Assembly (NCBI GenBank): GCA_964520055.1
Contig: CAZFME010000028.1
Span: 1 to 19,549, forward strand
Direction: 5' to 3'
Source of the DNA: DUNY01 sp964520055
GTDB lineage: Bacteria; Bacillota; Thermosediminibacteria; Thermosediminibacterales; Tepidanaerobacteraceae
DNA length: 19,549 nucleotides
The position numbers and the translations under genes are program-made. The notes below the pieces were generated by a model, which worked only from the letters and a program-made list of their open reading frames with translations, did no database searches and had not been told where the DNA came from. Positions within the stretch are counted from its first letter, which is position 1. Every line of letters begins with the position of its first letter. Positions 13,870 to 19,549 of the stretch are shown piece by piece.

Positions 13870-15396
13870 ATGATTCAAAGTGAAGTGAAGCCAAAGGGAG
13901 GCTTCGAGAGATTTTTGGATTGGGTTGAGCGTGTGGGAAATAAGCTGCCACATCCATTTTTCCTGTTTGTCTACCTTACGGTAGCTATAATGATCCTATC
14001 TGCCATCCTATCCATGACCGGGGTTTCAGCGATAAATCCCGCCAAAGGGGAAGAGGTGGTAGTACAAAACCTCTTGACACGAAATGGCGTGGACTGGATG
14101 CTCAAAAATGCCCTCAAAAACTTTACCGGCTTTGCTCCCCTGGGGCTGATACTATCCATGACAATGGGTATTGGCCTTGCAGAAAACGTAGGCCTATTAT
14201 CTGCATTCATGAGAAAAACCATGTACAATGCTCCCATTTGGGCTATCAGTCTGGCGGTAATGTTCGTGGGAATCAGCGGAAATATCGCCTCTGACGCATC
14301 CATAGTTATCATCCCGACCTTAGCTGCCAATATCTACCTTTCCCTGGGCAAAAACCCCATGGTGGGGTTGATGGCAGGATATGCGGCTGCCTGCGCCGGC
14401 TTTTCAGCTAATCTCTTAATAGTTGGGACAGATGCCCTTCTGGCCGGAATAACCCAGGAAGCAGTAAAAATCATAAACCCGGATATTCATGTCAATCCCT
14501 CAATCAACTGGTACTTTATGGCGGCTTCTACGATTATCTTAACCATAGTGGGAGCCTGGGTAACGGATAAGATTATATCACCAAGACTTGGGGAATACAA
14601 AGGGAAGGTTAAGGTCCCTGAAGACCAAGATCTTTCACCAATTGAAAATAAAGCCCTTAAGAATACGGGCAAAGCAGCCCTGATTTTTCTCGTAATCTTG
14701 GGTATTGCTGTGCTGCCTAAAGGTGCTCTTTTAAGGAATGTTGAAACCGGAGGTCTAATACCTTCACCGTTTTTAAGTGGAATTATCCCAATACTGATGT
14801 TGTTTTTTATAACCATAGGTGTAGCATATGGTAAAACCGTCGGAACCATAAAAACCCCCAGTGATGTACCGAAGCTCATGGCCGAAGCCATAACGACCAT
14901 GTCTGGATATATAGTGCTGGTTTTTATCATAGGTCAGTTTGTAGCTTATTTCAACTGGACCAATATTGGCGTCATCATAGCTGTAAGAGGTGCGGAATTT
15001 TTGCAAAATGTAGGATTCACAGGTTTTCCGTTAATTTTGGGAATTATCATACTTTCCACCATAGTAAACCTATTCATCGGTAGCGGTTCGGCAAAATGGT
15101 CCATACTGGCCCCAATATTTGTGCCAATGTTAATGTTGCTTGACTACTCTCCGGCACTGACCCAGGTCATCTACCGTATCGGAGATTCCTCGACTAATCC
15201 TATTACACCGCTTTTCCCTTACTTCACTATAGCCTTGGGCCTTGCTCAATACTATGATGAGGATGCAGGAATGGGAACCCTGATGTCTCTAATGCTCCCA
15301 TATTCCATTATCTTTCTTGTGGTTTGGATATTGCAGCTGTTATTGTGGATGGCATTGAAACTGCCACTGGGACCTGGTGCGGGAATTTACATGTAA
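13870..15396 (+). CDS. abgT: AbgT-family transporter (p-aminobenzoyl-glutamate type)
   Basis: 508 aa, the length I recall for E. coli AbgT; ATG with AGGAGG upstream. It begins with a cytoplasmic FERFLDWVERVGNKLPHPFFLFVYL segment, a strong AbgT family marker. About ten hydrophobic segments follow, with typical blocks GISGNIASDASIVIIPTLAANIY, MAGYAAACAGFSANLL, and near the end GSGSAKWSILAPIFVPM and RIGDSSTNPITPLFPYF. Members import p-aminobenzoyl-glutamate, or in some cases export sulfonamides, using an ion gradient. Two M20 amidohydrolases follow in the same operon, as in E. coli abgABT, which favours uptake and cleavage of an aminoacyl-aromatic or other N-acyl amino acid. The exact substrate is inferred. 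Confidence 0.92.
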   Translation: MIQSEVKPKGGFERFLDWVERVGNKLPHPFFLFVYLTVAIMILSAILSMTGVSAINPAKGEEVVVQNLLTRNGVDWMLKNALKNFTGFAPLGLILSMTMGIGLAENVGLLSAFMRKTMYNAPIWAISLAVMFVGISGNIASDASIVIIPTLAANIYLSLGKNPMVGLMAGYAAACAGFSANLLIVGTDALLAGITQEAVKIINPDIHVNPSINWYFMAASTIILTIVGAWVTDKIISPRLGEYKGKVKVPEDQDLSPIENKALKNTGKAALIFLVILGIAVLPKGALLRNVETGGLIPSPFLSGIIPILMLFFITIGVAYGKTVGTIKTPSDVPKLMAEAITTMSGYIVLVFIIGQFVAYFNWTNIGVIIAVRGAEFLQNVGFTGFPLILGIIILSTIVNLFIGSGSAKWSILAPIFVPMLMLLDYSPALTQVIYRIGDSSTNPITPLFPYFTIALGLAQYYDEDAGMGTLMSLMLPYSIIFLVVWILQLLLWMALKLPLGPGAGIYM

Positions 15397-15420
15397 GGCT
15401 CGGGGAAAGGGGTGCCGAAC

Positions 15421-16617
15421 TTGGTTGATATGAAGGAATTGGATAAAAGAATATCTGAGATTTACGAAGATATAATAAAAATTCGGAGGCATATTCATCA
15501 GAACCCGGAGCTCGGGTATGAAGAAGAGAACACTTCTGCACTGGTAGCCAAAGAACTGAGATCCCTTGGCCTTCAAGTGGAAGAAGGCATTGCCGGATAT
15601 GGTGTGATGGGGGTTTTAAAAGGATATCATCCGGGAAAGACCATTCTCCTTAGAGCCGATATGGACGCCCTGCCTGTTCAGGAGGAAACGGGCCTCCCTT
15701 TTGCATCCAAAATCCCCGGCAAAATGCATGCTTGCGGTCATGACATACATACGGCCATACTGTTGGGGGCAGCCGGAATCTTGTCGAATTACAAGGAATC
15801 TCTTTCCGGGCAGATAAAGTTTGTTTTTCAGCCGGCGGAGGAATGCAGTCCTCAGGGCGGGGCCAGAGGAATGATTGAAGCGGGAATACTCACAAACCCG
15901 GATGTGGACTATGCCATGGCATTGCATGTATGGCCAGAACTTAGTGTTGGGGAGATAGGCCTGTGCTCCGGGCCTTGTTCGGCTCAATCTGATCGGATTT
16001 TTTTGAAAGTAAAGGGAAAGGCTGGACACGCCTCGGCCCCACATCATGGGGTAGATGCGGTAGTAGCTGCAGGCCAGTTGGTATCAACCATCCAAACTAT
16101 AGTATCCAGACGCATAGACCCCAGAGATAGTGTAGTAATTTCCATAGGCCAAATCTCAGGGGGTAGTCGATATAATGTAATATGTGATAAAGTGGAGATG
16201 GAGGGCACCGTAAGAATCATGACACCTGGATATGAGAATAAAATCCAGGAGTTCATAAGTCAGGTCGGACATGGTGTGGCTCAGGCCCATGGAGCCTCTT
16301 TTGAAATGGATTATATAAAAGGATATCCAATGGTGATAAATGATGCACTTCTTGTTGAAAAATTAACAGGAATACTCGCCGAAAAAATAGGCAAAAATGC
16401 CATAAAAAACATATCCCAGGATACTACCGGCGAAGATTTCTCCTTTATCTCTGACCGAGTACCGTCGGTATACATGTAATTGGGCTCATCTCCTAAAAAT
16501 AGCAGGGAGATATTCTCCCTGCACAATAACCGTATAACTTTTGATGAAGCATGCATACCTTCTGGAATTAAAGCTCTTGTAGTATCAAGTTTAGGACTCC
16601 TGCACCGGGAGGATTGA
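15421..16617 (+). pseudogene. M20-family amidohydrolase interrupted by an in-frame TAA
   Basis: The frame opens with TTG 15421 (AAAGGGG eight bases upstream; GTG 15412 is one alternative, ATG 15430 another) and stops at TAA 16477-16479, giving 352 aa. Motifs: MHACGHDIHT (C105, H107, D108), QPAEE (E140, E141), ALHVWPE (H169), and the dimerisation lid. Family members end ~40 residues later with a metal-binding His in a PLHxxxFDxDE block. That block is present here in the same frame after the stop: LGSSPKN, then FSLHNNRITFDEACIPSGIKA (His codon 16522-16524), to TGA 16615-16617. The following gene begins one base later, and its ribosome site lies in this tail, so the ancestral gene ran to 16617. 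The truncated product lacks the final ligand and is probably inactive. Confidence 0.8.
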
Positions 16618-16618
16618 G

Positions 16619-17905
16619 ATGGATATAAAAAAGATGGCAGAAAGCCTGGAATCAAAAATCATTCTATACCGTCGAGATTTTCATAAATACCCGGAAGTTG
16701 GCTGGACGGAGTTTCGAACAAGCAGCAAAGTGGCGGAAATCCTGATGGCTTTGGGTTATGAAGTGAAACTGGGGGGAGAGATTATTAAAGAAAAAGCGGT
16801 TATAGGTTTCCCCGGTCGAACAGAAATATTAAAGGAAATGGACAGGGCAATAAAAGAAGGGGCAAATTCCCAAATCTTAGAGTGCATGAAGTTCCGGTCA
16901 GGAGTCGTCGGAATACTTAATACAGGGCGCCCGGGCCCAACAGTGGCCTTTCGATTTGACATGGATGCACTGAATATTTCGGAAGCTCAAGATAATGACC
17001 ATAAACCCTATATGGAGGGCTTTGCTTCGATACATGACGGCATCATGCATGCCTGCGGTCATGACGGACATACAGCAGTGGGGCTTGGATTGGCGGAGAT
17101 GTTGATGAATGTCAAAGATAAACTATCAGGTACCATCAAGCTCATCTTTCAGCCGGCGGAGGAGGGGGTCCGGGGTGCCAGGGCCATGGTGGAAGCCGGT
17201 GTAGTGGACGATGTGGATTACTTCTTCGCTTTTCATATCGGTTTTGGTGGCGATTCCCCGATGAGCCTTGTAGCGAGGACAACCGGTTTTTTGGCCACAT
17301 CCAAGTTGGATGTTACTTATGCAGGCCGGACCGCACATGCTGGCGCCTCTCCCCAACAGGGAAAAAACGCTCTGCTGGGAGCTGCAACAGCGGTTCTTAA
17401 CCTTCATGCCATAGCACCGCACAGTGATGGAATGACCCGTATAAACGTAGGTGTACTGACGGCGGGGACCGATACCAATGTAATCCCCGGCCGGTCTCAT
17501 ATGAAAATCGAGACAAGGGGGGAAACCACCGCCTTGAATGATTACATGCGAGAGCGGGCAGAGACAATACTACAAGCATGTGCCCACATGTACGATCTTA
17601 AATGCTATCTCCAGTATGCCGGGATAGCTCCCAGTGCCGAAGGGGATCAAGAATTAGCCCATAGGGTAAAACAAGTGGGTCAAAGTCTGGCTCTTCCCCG
17701 GATAATAGATGAAGGTTTTTTTGGTGCAAGTGATGACGCTACTTATTTTATGGAAAGAGTCCAATCAAGGGGAGGTAAGGCTAACTACTTTCAAGTGAAA
17801 GCGCCAATCGCCTCTAACCATCATAACAGCAAGTTCGATTTTGACGAAACTTGTCTTGTAGTTGCTCTTCAAATATGCGGAGAATTGGCTTTAAGAGCAA
17901 AATGA
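16619..17905 (+). CDS. M20-family amidohydrolase, AbgA-like
   Basis: 428 aa, ATG with GGGAGG five bases upstream. Motifs in order: RRDFHKYPEVGWTEFRT (M20D N-terminus), FRFDMDALNISE, HDGIMHACGHDGHTAVGLG (zinc ligands), FQPAEEGVRGARAMVEAG, a lid domain with VTYAGRTAHAGASPQQGKNAL, GASDDATYFMERVQ and the final HHNSKFDFDE, so all metal ligands are intact. The length, and an extra segment before the MDAL block (GRTEILKEMDRAIKEGANSQI...), match p-aminobenzoyl-glutamate hydrolase subunit A better than short hippurate hydrolases. It would cleave p-aminobenzoyl-glutamate or related N-acyl amino acids in the cytoplasm after AbgT uptake. In E. coli the active enzyme is a heterodimer with AbgB; the obvious partner here is the interrupted upstream gene. 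Confidence 0.88.
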   Translation: MDIKKMAESLESKIILYRRDFHKYPEVGWTEFRTSSKVAEILMALGYEVKLGGEIIKEKAVIGFPGRTEILKEMDRAIKEGANSQILECMKFRSGVVGILNTGRPGPTVAFRFDMDALNISEAQDNDHKPYMEGFASIHDGIMHACGHDGHTAVGLGLAEMLMNVKDKLSGTIKLIFQPAEEGVRGARAMVEAGVVDDVDYFFAFHIGFGGDSPMSLVARTTGFLATSKLDVTYAGRTAHAGASPQQGKNALLGAATAVLNLHAIAPHSDGMTRINVGVLTAGTDTNVIPGRSHMKIETRGETTALNDYMRERAETILQACAHMYDLKCYLQYAGIAPSAEGDQELAHRVKQVGQSLALPRIIDEGFFGASDDATYFMERVQSRGGKANYFQVKAPIASNHHNSKFDFDETCLVVALQICGELALRAK

Positions 17906-17921
17906 CGTAAAAATGCTTAAT

Positions 17922-17964
17922 ATTCTAAAAAGCCGCTTCCATGAGTGGGGCGGCTTTTTAGAAT
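17922..17964. terminator. Strong bidirectional terminator between the M20 gene and yjbQ
   Basis: A perfect 15-bp stem (ATTCTAAAAAGCCGC 17922-17936 with GCGGCTTTTTAGAAT 17950-17964) encloses a 13-nt loop. The A-tract on one arm and T-tract on the other let it stop transcripts in both directions. It lies between the convergent M20 and yjbQ genes. Confidence 0.85.
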
Positions 17965-18022
17965 TATTAGGATAAGATTTCTGATATAATGAAAATTTAT
18001 TATATATCCAGTGGCTTGTATC

Positions 18023-18439
18023 TTATTCCCCTATGATCTTGACCAGTACACGTTTACGCCTTTTTCCGTCAAACTCACCGTAGAATATCTGCTCCCAGGG
18101 ACCAAGGTCTAGTTTACCGTCGGTTATTGCTACTACCACTTCTCGGCCCATGATAGTGCGCTTCAGGTGGGCATCGGCATTATCCTCATACCCATTGTGA
18201 CGGTACTGACTATATGGCTTTTCCGGAGCAAGTTTTTCAAGAAAAACTTCAAAATCATAGTGAAGCCCACTTTCATCATCATTGATAAACACACTGGCGG
18301 TAATGTGCATCGCATTGCACAGGAGTAAACCTTGCTTTATTCCGCTCTCAGCAAGGCACTCCTCCACCTGTGAGGTAATATTTATAAATTCCCTCCGATT
18401 TTTGGTTTCAAACCACAGTTCTTTACGATAACTTTTCAC
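18023..18439 (-). CDS. yjbQ: YjbQ/UPF0047-family protein
   Basis: 138 aa, GTG start with AGGAG nine bases upstream. The sequence matches the YjbQ family along its whole length: NAMHITASVFINDDE (42-56), the acidic segment DNADAHLKRTIMG (86-98, His91) and LGPWEQIFYGEFDGKRRKR (112-130). The family forms compact trimers with a conserved His/Glu pocket. Some members have been credited with thiamin-phosphate synthase activity when overproduced, but the natural role is unsettled. It is a single gene here, convergent with the M20 operon and followed by the shared terminator. Length is normal and nothing looks damaged. Confidence 0.9.
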   Translation of the reverse strand: MKSYRKELWFETKNRREFINITSQVEECLAESGIKQGLLLCNAMHITASVFINDDESGLHYDFEVFLEKLAPEKPYSQYRHNGYEDNADAHLKRTIMGREVVVAITDGKLDLGPWEQIFYGEFDGKRRKRVLVKIIGE

Positions 18440-18467
18440 GCTAGTGCACTCCTTAGCTTTTTAACTT

Positions 18468-18477
18468 ATTATACCAT
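18468..18477 (-). promoter_or_regulatory. Extended -10 promoter element of yjbQ
   Basis: On the minus strand ATGGTATAAT gives a TG-extended -10 box (TATAAT at 18468-18473) 29 bases upstream of the GTG start. No good -35 is seen at 17 nt. TTGAAA lies seven bases before the -10, the same arrangement as upstream of the MNT gene. Confidence 0.5.
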
Positions 18478-18607
18478 GAATTTCAACTTAGCTAACGTCT
18501 TTAAATCTTATTCATGGTTCCATATTTAGACTTGATTCAATACAGAAATTTACCAAGGAATATCGGCCTCAGATAACAAGTGGGCGGTAAAACGATATAA
18601 AAAGGCA

Positions 18608-18701
18608 TGGAGAGATGGCTGAGCTGGTCGAAGGCGCGCGACTGGAAATCGCGTAACCGTGCACAAATGCGGTTCGAGAGTTCGAATCCCCCTCTCCGCC
18701 A
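18608..18701 (+). tRNA. tRNA-Ser(GGA): tRNA-Ser (anticodon GGA) with abnormal T-stem/acceptor 3' side
   Basis: Acceptor 5' strand GGAGAGA, D-arm GCTGAG...GGC, a perfect anticodon stem CGCGA/TCGCG around CTGGAAA (anticodon GGA, reads UCC), a long serine-type variable arm (AACCG/CGGTT), T-loop TTCGAAT and encoded GCCA are all visible. The 3' half is abnormal: between the T-loop and GCCA only 10 bases (CCCCCTCTCC) occur, where 5 T-stem and 7 acceptor bases are needed. The 5' T-stem strand GAGAG would mispair with CCCCC at two positions. Either this is a damaged copy or it folds with reduced stems. Identity is certain; function is doubtful. Confidence 0.85.
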
Positions 18702-18712
18702 CAATGATAATT

Positions 18713-18740
18713 AAAGTTCAGTATTATACTGGACTTTTCT
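18713..18740 (+). terminator. Terminator after tRNA-Ser
   Basis: AAAGTTCAGT (18713-18722) pairs with ACTGGACTTT (18728-18737) with one G-U pair around an ATTAT loop, followed by TCTT. It lies 11 bases after the tRNA 3' end, the expected place for its terminator. Confidence 0.65.
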
Positions 18741-18741
18741 T

Positions 18742-18790
18742 AACATTCAATAACTTAGGTGCCAGGCACCGTCCATCGAAACTTTCGGCG
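18742..18790 (+). repeat. REP-like repeat with GGTGCCAGGCACC palindrome
   Basis: GGTGCCAGGCACC (18758-18770) is a perfect inverted repeat around a central A. The preceding AACATTCAATAACTTAGG matches the outer right end of the 3562-3945 block on its minus strand, which there has an extra AATAACTT. Downstream GTCCATCGAAACTTTCGGCGG is a sequence I have often seen next to this palindrome in Firmicutes. It is the same repeat family in a second location. Confidence 0.6.
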
Positions 18791-18824
18791 GATTTGTTAA
18801 ATATGTTTATTTATTTGAAATAGA

Positions 18825-18833
18825 TGGTATAAT
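18825..18833 (+). promoter_or_regulatory. Extended -10 promoter of the MNT/HEPN pair
   Basis: TGGTATAAT is a TG-extended consensus -10 box (TATAAT 18828-18833), about 52 bases before the MNT start. No clear -35 is visible; TTGAAA sits seven bases before the -10, as upstream of yjbQ. Confidence 0.5.
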
Positions 18834-18884
18834 TCAATATAGGCATATATTTTAATGGTTAACCTAAAAAAGAGGTGAAACCTA

Positions 18885-19244
18885 ATGAAAAAAGAATTAA
18901 AAATTTATGACGATAAAATCAAGAATGTTCTAAATGAAGTACAAGCACGAATGTTAATGTTATTCGGATCTAAGTTAAAGAAAATAATTCTATTTGGTTC
19001 ATATGCTAGAAACGAAGCTGACAACGAGTCTGATATCGACATTCTCTTACTTATTGATGAAGACAAAAGTAATTTAAAGCAATATCATGATTGCATTGTA
19101 GATGTAGTAGTTGAATTGTCGATAAAATATAAAGTGGTGTTATCAATCTTAGAACAGGAATACCAAAAGTACAATAAGTATACGGAATTTATTTCTTTCT
19201 ATACAAATGTAGAAAATGAAGGGATTGAACTTTATGCCAGATAA
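18885..19244 (+). CDS. MNT-type nucleotidyltransferase (antitoxin-like partner of HEPN)
   Basis: 119 aa, ATG with AGAGGTG upstream. The minimal nucleotidyltransferase core is clear: LFGSYARNEADNESDIDILLLID, with GSY at 38-40 and the metal-binding pair D50/D52 in the GSx10DxD pattern. A third acidic strand is plausible at VDVVVEL. MNT proteins of this size pair with HEPN proteins; in studied cases MntA adds AMP to the HEPN toxin and silences it. The next frame overlaps by 11 bp and encodes a HEPN protein, so the gene order fits. The region is more A/T-rich than the operons before it, in keeping with horizontal transfer of such modules. It follows a tRNA and a REP-like repeat. Confidence 0.87.
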   Translation: MKKELKIYDDKIKNVLNEVQARMLMLFGSKLKKIILFGSYARNEADNESDIDILLLIDEDKSNLKQYHDCIVDVVVELSIKYKVVLSILEQEYQKYNKYTEFISFYTNVENEGIELYAR

Positions 19245-19549
19245 CGAGAAAGTCCTCAGTAATTATAGACTACAAAGGGCTGAGGAGGATCTAAAAGTTC
19301 GAAAATATTATTTCAAAACAACTTATATAAACAGGCGGTAAATCGTTCATATTATGCCATATTTCATGCCACTAGGGCTGTGTTGGCTTTAGATAAGTTT
19401 GATTCAAGGAAACATTCCGGTATTATCGCTTATTTCAATCAGCACTATATTGCTACAGATAAAATTGAGACGGAATACTCAAAAATATTAATGAGTGCAC
19501 AAAAAATAAGAAATAGTAGCGATTATGACGATTTTTATATTGTAAGCAA
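19234..19549 (+). pseudogene. HEPN-domain (UPF0332-like) gene, frameshifted and cut by the window end
   Basis: ATG 19234 lies inside the MNT gene. The first frame encodes MPDNEKVLSNYRLQRAEEDLK and then leaves the family, stopping at TAA 19339-19341 (35 aa). In a different frame (codons in phase with 19296) the HEPN sequence continues: SSKILFQNNLYKQAVNRSYY, AIFHATRAVLALDKF, ..., AQKIRNSSDYDDFYIV, open to the window end. The switch falls at CTAAAAG (19291-19297); one extra A would restore a continuous protein. The joined product would be a normal HEPN partner with NRSYYAIFHA and a late RNxxDYDDFY motif. As written, the toxin-like partner would not be made. The alternatives are a sequencing slip or slippage at the A-tract. 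Confidence 0.75.

Noticed and set aside
14487..14930. 147-codon minus-strand frame opposite abgT
   Set aside because: Shadow of the hydrophobic AbgT reading frame; no ribosome site and no domain.
16477..16479. Recoding of the M20 in-frame stop as selenocysteine or pyrrolysine
   Set aside because: The codon is TAA, whereas those systems use TGA and TAG. The following base T also makes a strong stop, so plain nonsense mutation is simpler.

Overview
The window reads as a chromosomal segment of a low-to-moderate GC, Gram-positive, probably anaerobic Clostridia-type bacterium. The evidence is an AbrB regulator with a clostridial cysteine-rich tail, strong AGGAGG-type ribosome sites, ATG/GTG/TTG starts, a lipoprotein signal typical of Firmicutes, and REP-like repeats carrying the GGTGCC(A/T)GGCACC core that I associate with Firmicutes. 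A HerA-NurA pair hints at a thermophilic or deep-branching clostridial lineage, but I cannot name a genus.

Layout. (1) 1-310: the 3' end of proC and a hairpin terminator shared with the convergent abrB gene. (2) 310-3565: abrB (minus) diverges from a nurA-herA two-gene operon (DNA end-processing nuclease plus hexameric translocase). (3) 3562-3945: a repeat-rich, MITE/REP-like element beginning on the herA stop codon. (4) 4294-12100: a nucleoside uptake and cleavage cluster. It holds a Crp/Fnr regulator, a BMP-family lipoprotein, a two-domain ATPase, two permeases, a dihydrolipoamide-dehydrogenase-like flavoprotein lacking both redox cysteines, and a uridine-phosphorylase-like enzyme. (5) 12389-17905: a regulator with a degenerate GGDEF-like domain, then an AbgT-type transporter and two M20 amidohydrolases, a likely system for importing and cleaving p-aminobenzoyl-glutamate or similar N-acyl amino acids. 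The first M20 gene carries an in-frame stop. (6) 18023-19549: a YjbQ-family gene (minus), a tRNA-Ser(GGA) gene with an abnormal 3' half, another REP-like repeat, and a nucleotidyltransferase (MNT)/HEPN pair whose HEPN member is frameshifted and cut by the window end.

How the parts work together. The BMP lipoprotein, ATPase and two permeases should import nucleosides, the phosphorylase would split them into base and sugar-phosphate, and the flavoprotein between them presumably does an unidentified redox step. In the next cluster AbgT would bring in a substrate that the M20 enzymes hydrolyse.

The most interesting signals are: the cysteine-less Lpd-like protein, which also carries an in-frame ~42-residue insert sharing a 20-bp repeat with the intergenic region just downstream of the same gene; several signs of gene decay (M20 nonsense codon, HEPN frameshift, damaged tRNA-Ser); and repeat elements placed exactly at stop codons.
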